Assembly (NCBI GenBank): GCA_020832135.1
Contig: JAFIFG010000116.1
Coordinates: 1 to 55,539, forward strand
Direction: 5' to 3'
Source of the DNA: Clostridiaceae bacterium
GTDB lineage: Bacteria; Bacillota; Clostridia; Peptostreptococcales; Natronincolaceae
DNA: 55,539 nucleotides
Part shown: positions 8,139-16,629 of the stretch, piece after piece
Position numbering within the stretch: the first letter of the stretch is position 1
Layout of the letters: each line of letters starts with the position of its first letter
Position numbers and translations under genes: made by a program
The notes under the pieces: model-generated
Told to the model about the DNA's origin: nothing
Database searches by the model: none
What the model saw: only the letters and a program-made list of their open reading frames with translations

Positions 8139-8173
8139 AGCTTTACATTAAGCAAATTAGAAAGGATGCGAGT

Positions 8174-8818
8174 ATGAAGGATTTCCTTGTAATAGGTTGT
8201 GGTCGGTTTGGTAAAAGTGTTGCTATCTCTTTATCAAATATGGGGAAAAATGTAACAATTATTGATACCAATGAAAAGATAGTACAGCAATTATGTGATA
8301 AAGTTAGGCATGCAGTAATTGGAAATGCCACTGACCCAAATAATTTAGCAATATTAGAAATTAAAAAATATGATGCGGTTATTGTAGCCATTGGAACTGC
8401 TATGGAGGTTTCGGTAGAGATTATTGAAACCTTACAAGACTTAGGAGCTAAATACATAATTGTTAAGGCCCTACACAATGCACATGCAAAATTGCTGGAG
8501 CGTATAGGAGCTGATCGAATTGTTTTTCCAGAAAGGGATATGGGTGTCAGACTAGCACATAACCTCAATTCAAATACCTTGGTAGATTACCTTAAGTTAT
8601 CACCTGAATATAGCATTATGAAAGTTAAAGTGTTGTCTAAATGGGTGGGGAAAACACTTTCGGATTTGAATTTTAGCTCTAAATATCAAGTAAATGTAAT
8701 AGCCATCAATAGTGAAGAAAAAATAAATTTAGCACTTTCAGGTGATGATGTGATCAAAAAAAATGACGTTTTAGTGGTGATTGGCCACAAAAATGATCTG
8801 AATAAGCTAAAAAACTAA
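8174..8818 (+). CDS. KtrA/TrkA-type RCK regulatory subunit (second copy)
   Basis: This RCK protein has about 214 residues. ATG 8174 is preferred because AAAGGATG lies upstream and the product then starts MKDFLVIGCGRFGKS, as in other KtrA proteins; an in-frame ATG at 8135 overlaps the previous gene. The Rossmann motif VIGCGRFGKSVA, the acid in TIIDTN and a C-terminal RCK-C domain (SKWVGKTLSDLNFSSK) are intact. It is clearly paralogous to the protein at 4855. Two RCK subunits plus the anchored RCK-like protein at 2996 suggest hetero-oligomeric gating or alternative subunits for a single channel gene. Confidence 0.88.
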   Translation: MKDFLVIGCGRFGKSVAISLSNMGKNVTIIDTNEKIVQQLCDKVRHAVIGNATDPNNLAILEIKKYDAVIVAIGTAMEVSVEIIETLQDLGAKYIIVKALHNAHAKLLERIGADRIVFPERDMGVRLAHNLNSNTLVDYLKLSPEYSIMKVKVLSKWVGKTLSDLNFSSKYQVNVIAINSEEKINLALSGDDVIKKNDVLVVIGHKNDLNKLKN

Positions 8819-9045
8819 CAAATAATTTGAGGAAATAGCTTGAGGGCTAGGAACCGCTCATATGAATGGCTAAACCTCTGCTACTATCTCAAGTATCAAT
8901 TTTAAGAGATGCCAAAAACAAAGTTTAGCAGGCTGGGTTGGCTGTACCATCTTCTTCCTTGGACAGAACCCTTACCTGAAGAATGTATGTAGTTATCAAA
9001 TCAAAACAACAATATGTACTCAAGCTGTAGGACTAAATGTAATAG

Positions 9046-9226
9046 CCATTTATAGAGGTAGTTAATAACATGACATGATAAATGCCCTATAACTAATCCC
9101 AGTGACTGGAATAGATTGTAGCATCTAGGGAGAAACTATGGGGGAGATCTACAAACTATTCCAGTCGCCGAGGTGGGGCAGGGGGGATTTCTCCGTGGCC
9201 ATGTTATTACCTACGTCCATAAATGA
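9046..9226. repeat. Long imperfect palindrome (MITE-like), copy 2
   Basis: The whole 180-bp segment folds back on itself. Outer arms around 9048-9075 and 9200-9224 share ATTTAT and TAATAACATG. Inner arms around 9101-9124 and 9147-9168 share GACTGGAATAG and TTGTAG. The inner part resembles the element at 2270-2370. There is no coding capacity. A terminal-inverted-repeat structure of this size suggests a miniature transposable element; a structured RNA is the alternative. Confidence 0.55.
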
Positions 9227-9444
9227 GCATTGGGTCTAGTTTTGGGGTCTATACAAGATATTTTGGAGTTACTAGTGTAGTGGATATGCTATTGATTATC
9301 CCCGAGGAAGATATGCTTATAGGTCGGGATAGACAATAGAGAGATGTGCTATGCAGAAAATAGAAACTATAAAAATAAAGAAGAGAGGGGCCTATGATTA
9401 TGTTGATAGAAACTACTTATATAATTTTCTTAACAACCTATGCC

Positions 9445-9463
9445 TGTCAAAATCAATTTGACA
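9445..9463. promoter_or_regulatory. Operator-like inverted repeat
   Basis: TGTCAAA-ATCAA-TTTGACA is a perfect 7-bp inverted repeat with a 5-bp centre, about 120 bp upstream of the His/Met-rich gene. It may be a regulator site; no regulator can be named. Confidence 0.35.
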
Positions 9464-9580
9464 TATAGCAATATATGTAAATCACATAACCTTTCAAATA
9501 ATTCACCTCTACAGAACCATATAAGTAATTCATACATATATTGTATTGAACAAAGATAAGTTATAGGGAGTGACAATATC

Positions 9581-9802
9581 ATGGATATGGATATGGGTAT
9601 GATGATGAGATATCATCAAGAGTTATATAGATTGCATAGTTGTCTAGCAAATCAACATCATCAAATTTCACATGTACAGATGCAGATTGCAAATTTAAAT
9701 TACCAAATGTATATGCATATGATGAATCATATGGAAAACGACCACAATAATGACCATAACAATAATAATCATAGTCATTCAAGAATGAATTACTCAAGGT
9801 AA
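9581..9802 (+). CDS. His/Met/Asn-rich small protein
   Basis: The 73-residue product starts at ATG 9581 behind AGGGAGTG. It begins MDMDMGMMMRYHQEL and ends with an Asn/His run (HNNDHNNNNHSHSRMNYSR). Met makes up about a fifth of the chain, and His clusters at the C-terminus, a composition typical of copper or other soft-metal binding peptides and of some spore-coat proteins. One predicted helix (residues 10-55) has regularly spaced Gln, Met and His. No signal peptide or membrane segment is seen. The opposite strand is also open here, but this strand has the ribosome site and a more credible composition. Confidence 0.6.
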   Translation: MDMDMGMMMRYHQELYRLHSCLANQHHQISHVQMQIANLNYQMYMHMMNHMENDHNNDHNNNNHSHSRMNYSR

Positions 9803-9869
9803 TATAGTAATAGGGACTGTATAATTATTATAGATGGTACAAAGTTTTAAATAGACATATTTATAAAAT

Positions 9870-9924
9870 GGACTGAACCTAAGCAAATAGATTATTTTTA
9901 AGTCTATCTAATCGGGTTCAGTCC
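9870..9924 (-). terminator. Terminator-like hairpin behind the polysulfide-reductase gene
   Basis: GGACTGAACC (9870-9879) pairs with GGTTCAGTCC (9915-9924), and a second small stem lies in the loop. On the minus strand the stem is followed by ATTTTATAAA. It sits between convergent genes and may serve both. Confidence 0.6.
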
Positions 9925-9966
9925 AAAATTAATTATACTGAAAGTGTGTATTCAAATAGGGTTAAT

Positions 9967-12468
9967 CTATATGAATAGGTTGATATTTGATTCTTCAGCT
10001 TTTCCTAAATAACTGGCAACACCACCTATTTCAACACCATCTATTAGTTCTTCTTCTTTAATTCCCATGATATCCATGGACATTGCACAAGCAACAAGGT
10101 TAACACCTGCATCCATGGCATTTTGAATTAAAACCTCTAGAGGATCAACATTTTTTTGATTCATAACGTACCGAATCATTTTAGGTCCCATTCCTGCCAT
10201 ATGCATTTTAGAAATAGGAAGCTTTTTAGGTCCTCTAGGCATCATTCTACCAAACATTCTCTCAATAAATGATTTTTGAATCTTAGCGTGATTTTCCTTT
10301 CGTAATACATTTAATCCCCAGAAGGTAAAAAATAGTGTTACTTCTTTGCCCATGGAAGCTGCACCTGAAGCAATAATAAAGGAAGCTATAGCTTTATCTA
10401 AATCTTGGCTAAACACTACAATGGTAGCATCTTCTTTGTCTCCATGAATAACTGCCGATGTATCATCCTTTAGGTTCCCCTGTTGTACATTATGGGGCTG
10501 TTTAGTATCACTACCCTTTTTAATTAGACATTTAAAGGACTTACCTTCAAAAGTACTTTGTATAAGTGTATTCCCAGTCTTTTTGCACCAAGCCTTAATG
10601 TCTTTAGAAAATCCAGGATCAGTGGCTGTCACTTCTAATATTTCTCCCTGCTCCATTTCCTTTATAGCTTTAAAGACCTGCATAATTGGACCGGGACATT
10701 GTAGGCCACAAGCATTAAGTTGAACATTTGATCTAATCTCTTTAATTTCTTCAGTGTCACAATCTTTTCTAGCTGTACCATCATCTATTTCAACGGCACA
10801 ATCTGAAGATTTATTAGGTCTATAAACAGTTGCATAGGTTTTGTATCCGCCATCTAGGTTCTTCACCTTGTAGCCTGCTTCCATTAAAATTCTAGCGGCT
10901 AGATACCCTCTAATTCCTACTTGGCAATATACATGAACTGTTTCCTTCTTAGGAATTTCATTAAGTCTATGGCGAAGTTCTCCTAAGGGAATATTAATAG
11001 ACTTTTCAATATTGCCTAAATCCCTTTCAATTTCTTCTCTTACATCGATTATTAACGCATCATTAGCTAGTAAATCACTTACCTCATGCCATTGAATTGT
11101 CTCAACTAAACCATTAACCATGTTATCAGCTACAAAACCTAACATATTCACTGGATCTTTAGCCGAAGAGTAGGGTGGTGCATAGGTTAGCTCTAAATCC
11201 TTAAGGTCGTAGGCTTTAAGTTCTGCCTTGATGGCAGTAGCAATGACGTCAATACGTTTTTCAACACCTTCATAACCTACAGCTTGAGCACCGAAAATTT
11301 TACCAGTTTCTCTATCAAATAAAAGCTTCATGGATATTGGGAAGGCTCCTGGATAGTAACCAGCATGAGAGCCGGGGTGAATGTGGATGACCTCGTACTC
11401 AACACCTAATTTTCTTAATGCCTTCTCATTATTTCCAGTAGAGGCAACAGTCATATCAAATACCTTGGCAACAGAACTTCCCATAGTTCCGATATATTTT
11501 TCTTTTTTTCCCATTATATTATTGGCAGCCATCCTACCTTGTTTATTTGCTGGACCGGCCAATGGGATCATGGTGGGATTGCCTGTAATGAAATCAGTCA
11601 CTTCGATGACATCACCTACAGCATAAATGTGGGGGTCAGAAGTTTGAAGATATTCATTGACTTGAACACCGCCACCTTCACCTATTTTCAATTCTGCATT
11701 TTTAGCTAATTCATTTTGTGGTCAAACACCAATGGAGAAGATAATTAAGTCGGTATTTATTTTTTTGCCGCTTTGTAGTACAATTTCTTTTCCTTCTTTT
11801 TCAAAGGACTTTACACCATCCTCTAAAATTAGATCTATGCCTTTGTCTTGCATGTGATTATGAAGGATAGAAGCCATCTCATAATCAATTGGGCCCATAA
11901 CTTGATCTGCCATCTCCACCAGGGACACTTTGATGCCCCGATGAGCTAAGTTTTCAGCCATTTCTATTCCGATAAATCCACCACCAATTACCACTGCTGA
12001 TTTTGGTTTTTTATCATCAACAAAGGATTTGATTTTGTCAGTGTCAGGGATTGTCCATAGGGTAAAGAGGTTTTTGGCTTCATTAATCCCTGGAATCGGT
12101 GGTTTGATAGGAGTAGAACCAGGAGATAAAATCAAATAATCATAGCACTCTTCATAAACATGATCATTTTTTAAGTCTTTAACTAGGATTTTTTGTTCCT
12201 TACGGTTAATTTCAGTTACTTCGTTGAGAACACGTACATCCATATTAAATTTAGTAGCCATCCCTTCAGGCGTCTGAAGCAACAGGGCATCCCTTTCTTG
12301 AATGACTTCGCCAATATGATAAGGCAAACCACAATTAGCAAAGGAAATGTATTCTCCTCTTTCAAACAAAATAATCTCTGCATTTTCATCTAAACGTCTT
12401 AAACGTGCAGCTGCAGATGCTCCTCCAGCAACACCACCAACAATCAAGACTTTTTTATGATTTGACAT
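9967..12468 (-). CDS. CoA-disulfide/polysulfide reductase fusion with an in-frame UGA
   Basis: Read as one gene it encodes 833 residues from ATG 12468 (GGAGG upstream). Domains in order: FAD/NAD(P) disulfide oxidoreductase of the CoADR/Npsr type (GGVAGGASAA; redox Cys46 in SFANCGLPYHIG), rhodanese (Cys515 in VYCQVGIRG), TusA-like (Cys587 and Cys591 in ACGLQCPGP) and DsrE/F-like (about 680-833). Such fusions handle persulfide or polysulfide with NAD(P)H and CoA. Codon 249 is TGA (11722-11724), at a site where relatives usually have Arg (VRPN-type motif). Both sides stay perfectly in frame. A nonsense mutation (CGA to TGA), a sequence error or readthrough are possible; the RNA just downstream shows no convincing bacterial SECIS. 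It follows the SHOCT gene by 13 bp. Confidence 0.85.
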
Positions 12469-12481
12469 TGATAAACCTCCT

Positions 12482-12709
12482 CTATTCTCTTAACATTTTC
12501 TTCTTATGCTGATACTCTTCATCAGATATTTCGCCCTTAGCATATCTTTGGTTTAAAATATCTAGGGCATCATTTCCACCATTTTGGCTCATATAATTTC
12601 TATGATTATTCTGTGATGGTTTCACTAATAAATAGATAACCAGTCCTACCAATATAAAGGGAATAAGCATACCAAACCATCCCATAATTCCATATCCATA
12701 ACCCATCAT
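12482..12709 (-). CDS. SHOCT-domain small membrane protein
   Basis: The chain has about 75 residues. The frame opens at ATG 12718, but AGAAAGGA touches that codon, so ATG 12709 (MMGYGYGIMGWFG) has the better spacing. One hydrophobic helix (MLIPFILVGLVIYLLVK) is followed by a linker and a C-terminal SHOCT motif (ALDILNQRYAKGEISDEEY). SHOCT segments are short oligomerisation modules at the ends of many membrane proteins. It is the first gene of a two-gene minus-strand operon with the polysulfide reductase, so it may anchor or regulate that enzyme. Its own function is unknown. Confidence 0.8.
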   Translation of the reverse strand: MMGYGYGIMGWFGMLIPFILVGLVIYLLVKPSQNNHRNYMSQNGGNDALDILNQRYAKGEISDEEYQHKKKMLRE

Positions 12710-13112
12710 ACATATCATTCCTTTCTATTACTTTTAGTTTGCAACTAATTTTTAATTATATTATTACATTATTTATTTTTCCTTATTTTAAATTAAAAAT
12801 ATGAAGGGATTATGAAGCATTTGTTTTTGATTAAAATTATAGACGGCATGAAAGTTGGCTAAAGAAAAAAATTCATAGTATCTTCATACTTTTAGTCTAG
12901 AATAGAGAGAAATTAGATATTAAGCGAGGTATCAAATAATTAGACATTTAAAAATAATCACGTGATAAGAATGGGAGTAACGTTAAAGAAAAAGATATGT
13001 TCTTTTAAATAAGAATATATTACCAAATCTAAATTTTATAGTTTGGCATTAATATTGCACATATAAACTATATGAATCTTATAATTGACAGCATAGAGAG
13101 AGGAGAATAAAA
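12710..13112. other. Divergent intergenic region
   Basis: These 400 AT-rich bases separate the minus-strand SHOCT operon from lgt. They must hold promoters for both. A pair of TTCATA direct repeats spaced 11 bp lies at 12872-12888. Close to lgt is a strong ribosome site (GAGAGGAG, 13098-13105). No gene or known riboswitch was recognised. Confidence 0.5.
12872..12902 (+). promoter_or_regulatory. 11-bp-spaced TTCATA direct repeat with -10-like element
   Basis: TTCATA occurs at 12872-12877 and 12883-12888, exactly 11 bp apart, followed by TAGAAT at about 12897. Spacing of one helical turn is typical of OmpR/PhoB-type regulators. A similar arrangement is at 17130-17151. Confidence 0.35.
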
Positions 13113-13958
13113 ATGGTAGAGTTATTTAGCATAGGAGGATTTAATATACATTTATTTGGTATTACAATTGCAATTGGAATGATAATAGGGATACTAGTGA
13201 TGTTAAGGGAAGGGAAACGTAAGGGACTTAATCAAGAAAAATTAATGGACCTAGGATTATATACCATTATTGCAGGGGTGGTAGGAGCAAGAATAAATTA
13301 TATATTAGCCTTTAATCCTGCCTACTACCTGCAACATCCTAGGGAAATTTTCATGATTCAAAAGGGTGGACTTTCAATACAAGGTGCTTTAATCGTGGGT
13401 GCTTTGTTTGCATTTTGGTATATGAAAAAGCATCAAATTCCTATGTGGAAGACAGCAGATGTATTTGCACCCGGTATTATTTTAGGACAGGCAATTGGGA
13501 GAGTAGGATGCGATGTATTTGGCATTCCTATGTCAAGAGCATGGTTTTGGGGAGTGGAATTAGGGGGGAACTTACTACATCCAGCTCAAATTTATGAAGC
13601 AATTTTAAACTATGTCTTGTTCCTTGTACTATGGAATAAGCGTAAAAATATTCAGTATGATGGACAGATATTTATGATGTATCTCATTGGTTTTTCAATG
13701 AATCGATTTATTATTGAGTTCTTTAGAACGAATCCAATGGTTGTAGGATCCATATCCATTGCACATATTTACAGTATTGCAATCATTGGTATAACATTGC
13801 TAGTCATGAATTGGTTAAAAAAGAAGCAACAAAAGACACAACCAACTGTATCAAAACCTACACCGCATGATGGAAAGGTAGATTGGACTACTAATTTAAT
13901 TATTGGAGCTGCTATGGTTGTTTCAGTAATGTTTTACTATTGGATTCATGCCCTTTAA
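13113..13958 (+). CDS. lgt: Prolipoprotein diacylglyceryl transferase (Lgt) homologue
   Basis: This 281-residue polytopic membrane enzyme of the Lgt family transfers diacylglycerol from phosphatidylglycerol to the lipobox Cys of prolipoproteins. Family landmarks are GGLSIQGALIVG (residues 85-96), the signature region QAIGRVGCDVFG with R130, HPAQIYEAILNY and the C-terminal MNRFIIEFFRT. The signature normally reads GRxGNFxN; here Cys-Asp replaces Asn-Phe, so this may be a diverged paralogue. A soluble basic segment (KKKQQKTQP) precedes a last helix. The start is ATG 13113 after GAGAGGAG. Several small exported proteins nearby could be substrates, but that is inference. Confidence 0.85.
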   Translation: MVELFSIGGFNIHLFGITIAIGMIIGILVMLREGKRKGLNQEKLMDLGLYTIIAGVVGARINYILAFNPAYYLQHPREIFMIQKGGLSIQGALIVGALFAFWYMKKHQIPMWKTADVFAPGIILGQAIGRVGCDVFGIPMSRAWFWGVELGGNLLHPAQIYEAILNYVLFLVLWNKRKNIQYDGQIFMMYLIGFSMNRFIIEFFRTNPMVVGSISIAHIYSIAIIGITLLVMNWLKKKQQKTQPTVSKPTPHDGKVDWTTNLIIGAAMVVSVMFYYWIHAL

Positions 13959-14015
13959 AGGAAGATAAACCTTGGGAAATAAATTAAAAATCAATGTTAG
14001 TAGGGGGGAGATACT

Positions 14016-14204
14016 ATGGAGGATAAATTAAGTAAATGTCCCAACTGCCATGGAACTACCATAGGTAAAATAGCAAGGACTACTTATTTTTGTAGAAATT
14101 GTTATGTAGAAATTACCTATAAAAAAGGTCGGGTCTATGTATATAAGCATAATGAAGATGGGCGAGTGATTGATCATATAAGATTTAAGGAGTTCGCATA
14201 TTGA
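14016..14204 (+). CDS. Small zinc-ribbon protein
   Basis: The 62-residue protein has two CxxC knuckles (CPNCHGTT at residues 8-11 and CRNCYVE at about 26-29), forming a treble-clef or ribbon zinc site. The rest is a short beta-rich tail (YKKGRVYVYKHNEDGRV). The start is ATG 14016 after GGGGGGAG. It lies between lgt and the DUF1624 gene. Similar unnamed proteins are common in clostridia; the function is unknown. Confidence 0.75.
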   Translation: MEDKLSKCPNCHGTTIGKIARTTYFCRNCYVEITYKKGRVYVYKHNEDGRVIDHIRFKEFAY

Positions 14205-14246
14205 AATTTCAATCTACTAAATCTATTCATCAACTGGGGTGGAAAA

Positions 14247-14935
14247 ATGGAAAACAGACGAATATTTGAAATAGATTTATTGCGGACCGTTGCAATTATA
14301 CTAATGATAATTTTTCATATTGTATATGACTTAAATGAGTTTGCAGGTATAGACATAAATTATAAAAGTGGGTTTTGGTATTGGGAAGGTAGAATCGCAG
14401 CATTAATTTTTATATTTATTTCAGGAATAAGCAGTGGGTTTAGTAAAAATTCCTTTAAAAGAGGGGTAAAGGTCTTAGGTTTAGGGATGGGAATCACAAT
14501 AGTTACCTATATAGTGATAAGAGAACAGTATATTAGATTTGGTATACTCCATTTGTTAGGCACCGGCATGATCCTATTTCCTTTGCTAAAAAGAATAAAT
14601 AATTATATTTTACTTTTACTATCAGGGGTTATTATAATAACTTCAGCTATGTTTAATGATATTTTGGTAAATACAAGCTTGTTACTTCCTTTTGGGTTTA
14701 TGTACGGGGGATTTAACACAGTAGATTATTACCCATTATTCCATACCTTTTAGCATTTATGATGGGGGTTAGTGTTTATAAAATTTTTTATAGAAATAAA
14801 CAAAGTCTATTTAAAATTAAGTCTGAAAATGAGTTAGTCACAAATATAAGCAAGAACTCTCTTTCTATTTATTTAATTCATCAGCCGGCTATTATTGGGG
14901 CAATACTTTTATTAAGATTTTTGGGAGGAGAATAG
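14247..14935 (+). pseudogene. DUF1624 / HGSNAT-like membrane protein, frameshifted
   Basis: The first frame (14247-14753) gives a polytopic protein opening FEIDLLRTVAIILMIIFHIVYDL, the DUF1624 signature of heparan-alpha-glucosaminide N-acetyltransferase relatives. It stops early after DYYPLFHTF. From about 14741 the -1 frame continues with PYLLAFMMGVSVYKIFYR and NSLSIYLIHQPAIIG to TAG 14935, the expected C-terminal part. One base is missing near 14735-14741. The intact product would have about 229 residues. It is a pseudogene by single-base loss or a sequence error. The ribosome site GGGGTGG precedes ATG 14247. Confidence 0.82.
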
Positions 14936-15004
14936 GAATTACAAGGATTGACATAGAAACATAAGCTAAAATATTAATATGGACAAAGGGGGAAGAATAT
15001 AAAA

Positions 15005-15172
15005 ATGGATCAAATTACGGTACTTTCAACGGTAGAAATAGAGGAATTAAGAAAAAAACTCAACGAAGAATTAGCTAGGAAGGAATTCATAGATGAAGAG
15101 ATATTACACATAAGTCAAGAGTTGGATATATTGATTGCACAGTATGTAAAAGAGAAAGTTTTGTTGACATAA
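15005..15172 (+). CDS. Spo0E-like aspartyl-phosphatase (sporulation regulator)
   Basis: This 55-residue protein follows the ribosome site GGGGGAAG. It contains IEELRKKLNEEL and then the family signature SQELD (residues 37-41) within HISQELDILIAQYV, giving a two-helix hairpin. Spo0E-type proteins remove phosphate from Spo0A~P and delay sporulation, so this gene suggests a spore-forming host. It lies 69 bp after the broken DUF1624 gene. It is short but the motif match is clear. Confidence 0.85.
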   Translation: MDQITVLSTVEIEELRKKLNEELARKEFIDEEILHISQELDILIAQYVKEKVLLT

Positions 15173-15286
15173 AATTATATAAAATTGGTTCACTTTGCTA
15201 CTGTATTTCCGCAAAATATTTGATTATAAAGAGGATTTGATAGTGCTAGTTGTTTTAGAGTGCATATAACAGATACAGGATATATT

Positions 15287-15302
15287 AATAGTAAAAACTA
15301 TT
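15287..15302. promoter_or_regulatory. Operator-like inverted repeat upstream of the LDCC protein
   Basis: AATAGT-AAAA-ACTATT is a perfect 6-bp inverted repeat with a 4-bp centre, about 90 bp ahead of the LDCC-type gene. It resembles the TAGTA/TACTA repeats at 15930 and 16630. Confidence 0.35.
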
Positions 15303-15391
15303 GTTTAATTAACCTGGCATGATAATTGCTTTATTACTAGATAAACTAATTATAAGTAACAAATAACGTCATTAATACTAGGAGGAATAGC

Positions 15392-15520
15392 ATGAAGAAA
15401 TGGTTTCAGAAATTACTAAAATCCATAGAAGATGCTAACAAGAAGAATTTTGGCGAAGGAAAGATGGACTGTTGTGATTTAAATCAAAAAGAAAAGCAAA
15501 AGACGAAAGGCAAAAAATAG
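15392..15520 (+). CDS. LDCC-motif-type putative metal-binding peptide
   Basis: The 42-residue protein starts at ATG 15392 behind AGGAGGAATAG. It opens MKKWFQKLLKSIEDANKKNF and contains MDCCDLN, matching the short LDCC-motif proteins of clostridia, which carry a vicinal Cys pair and are thought to bind metal. Here Met replaces the motif Leu. The rest is a Lys-rich tail. The next gene (DUF2933-like) starts 15 bp downstream, so the two probably form an operon. Confidence 0.78.
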   Translation: MKKWFQKLLKSIEDANKKNFGEGKMDCCDLNQKEKQKTKGKK

Positions 15521-15535
15521 AATGGAGGAAGTTAG

Positions 15536-15781
15536 ATGAACCATAATCATAAAGGTAAAAATCATGGATTGTTAATGTTGTTGTGTTGCTTAGTTCCGTT
15601 GGTGGCGATTTTGCTATTGCCGAGGTTAGGGTTAGAAGTAGGACCTATAGGAAGATTAGCACCCTATGCAATTTTTCTAATCTGTCCACTAATGCATATT
15701 GGCATGATGGCGTTTATGTTCAAAGGAAAAAAGAATGATGACTGTCATGGGGAGCAAAATCCTAGGGGACAAAATCTATAA
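15536..15781 (+). CDS. DUF2933-like small membrane protein
   Basis: The 81-residue protein has a His-rich N-terminus (MNHNHKGKNHG), a first helix containing vicinal Cys (LLMLLCCLVPLVAILLLP) and a second helix (YAIFLICPLMHIGMMAFMF). It ends with a polar tail containing Cys and His. The arrangement resembles DUF2933 proteins, often found near copper or heavy-metal genes. It is translated from ATG 15536 after GGAGGAAG and directly follows the LDCC-motif gene. A role in metal handling is plausible but unproven. Confidence 0.65.
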   Translation: MNHNHKGKNHGLLMLLCCLVPLVAILLLPRLGLEVGPIGRLAPYAIFLICPLMHIGMMAFMFKGKKNDDCHGEQNPRGQNL

Positions 15782-15784
15782 TCA

Positions 15785-15806
15785 CAGGAGGGTCTCATGA
15801 CTCTCC
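15785..15806 (+). terminator. Weak terminator-like hairpin
   Basis: AGGAGGGTC (15785-15793) pairs with GACTCTCCT with one mismatch, followed by ATAATTATTT. It lies four bases after the DUF2933-like stop codon. Confidence 0.45.
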
Positions 15807-15929
15807 TATAATTATTTAAGTAACGGAAAGCGATAAGCAAATGTTTTTTAAAAGTTTTCGTTGGCACCATGAGTCGATGCGATAGTATCGGACAAATTTT
15901 AGCATCAATATAGTAATTGTAGAGTAAGT

Positions 15930-15964
15930 GTAGTAAATACTACAAATCTAGTAGAATTTACTAT
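15930..15964. promoter_or_regulatory. Two TAGTA/TACTA inverted repeats upstream of the VTT gene
   Basis: GTAGTAAATACTAC (15930-15943) is a perfect palindrome with a 2-bp centre. TAGTA-GAATT-TACTA follows at 15950-15964, next to TATATAAAAT. Another copy is at 16630. They look like operators for a dimeric repressor; none is encoded nearby. Confidence 0.4.
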
Positions 15965-16007
15965 ATAAAATTTTCAGAGAAACAATATTGTGTAAAGGAG
16001 GGACATC

Positions 16008-16553
16008 GTGGGCCTAACATACTTTTTGATTGCCTTTATTCAACCGATACTATTATTTACACCGGAAATGCTGACTATTACAGGTGGTAGCTTAGCTTTA
16101 GGGCCTTTTAAAGGTTTTGTAATAGGTTATCTCGGGATATTAAGTGGCATTATAACTATGTATTTTATGGGAAGATATGCTCAACAAATAATGGTAAAGA
16201 GACTAGGTAAAGAAGAATTATTTGATAAATATACTAGATTGGTTGAGAAAAATGGTGAGGTTATTATTGGGCTATTATTCATTTTGCCGGTACTACCAGA
16301 TAATATTATATGTGCTGGAGCAGGAGCTAGTAAGGTCTCATTTAAAAGTTTTGTATTTATAGCAGCGGTGGCCAAGCTAATGACTACATTTGTATATGCC
16401 TACTCTATGGAACTAGCTAATATTCTCCCCATAACAGAGCTACAGCTATTTGTGGCACAGTTGGTGATAGTAATTACCATAGTTTTGATAAACCACTTAG
16501 TTAAGAGGAGAAGGCTAAAAGTGGCTAGCAAACTATTGATCAAGTCGACTTAA
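16008..16553 (+). CDS. VTT-domain (TVP38/DedA-like) membrane protein
   Basis: The 181-residue polytopic protein uses GTG 16008 with AAAGGAGGGACATC upstream. Hydrophobic segments surround the VTT/SNARE-assoc core: GGSLALGPFKGFVIGYLG, then the re-entrant GRYAQQIMVKRLGKE, and LLFILPVLPDNIICAGAGASK, which carries the family Pro residues. Members of the TVP38/TMEM64-DedA superfamily move lipids or ions and support membrane homeostasis. The substrate here is unknown. The operator-like repeats upstream are shared with the next small gene. Confidence 0.85.
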   Translation: MGLTYFLIAFIQPILLFTPEMLTITGGSLALGPFKGFVIGYLGILSGIITMYFMGRYAQQIMVKRLGKEELFDKYTRLVEKNGEVIIGLLFILPVLPDNIICAGAGASKVSFKSFVFIAAVAKLMTTFVYAYSMELANILPITELQLFVAQLVIVITIVLINHLVKRRRLKVASKLLIKST

Positions 16554-16629
16554 TTTGGTTTCAGTATAGGTAGAAATAAAGCACTTCTAAAGGAATTTTA
16601 AACGAAATGTTGAGAATGCTACAATTGCT

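Larger units (their letters stand above)
8819..9580. other. Long intergenic stretch with palindromic element and operator-like repeat
   Basis: This 760-bp stretch has no convincing gene. It holds a long imperfect palindrome (9046-9226), an operator-like inverted repeat (9445-9463) and a possible 24-codon hydrophobic ORF (9394-9468, ATG after GAGGGG). A 16-nt segment at 9035-9050 repeats one inside the second ktrA gene. The part at 8830-8890 can pair (CTTGAG with CTCAAG) but matches no riboswitch I know. The rest shows nothing recognisable. Confidence 0.5.

Noticed and set aside
8830-8895. Possible riboswitch after the second ktrA gene
   Set aside because: Some pairing potential exists but no conserved block of a known class (including the c-di-AMP class) is present and no gene follows in range.
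9035-9050. 16-nt match to 8694-8709 inside the second ktrA gene
   Set aside because: Too short and without similarity on either side; chance or an old scrap cannot be told apart.
9579-9797. Minus-strand frame of 72 codons opposite the His/Met-rich gene
   Set aside because: It has no ribosome site and mirrors repetitive codons of the plus-strand gene, which has an SD sequence.
11722-11724. Selenocysteine at the UGA of the polysulfide reductase
   Set aside because: Relatives have Arg rather than Cys at this site and no good SECIS hairpin is visible; kept only as an open possibility in the finding.
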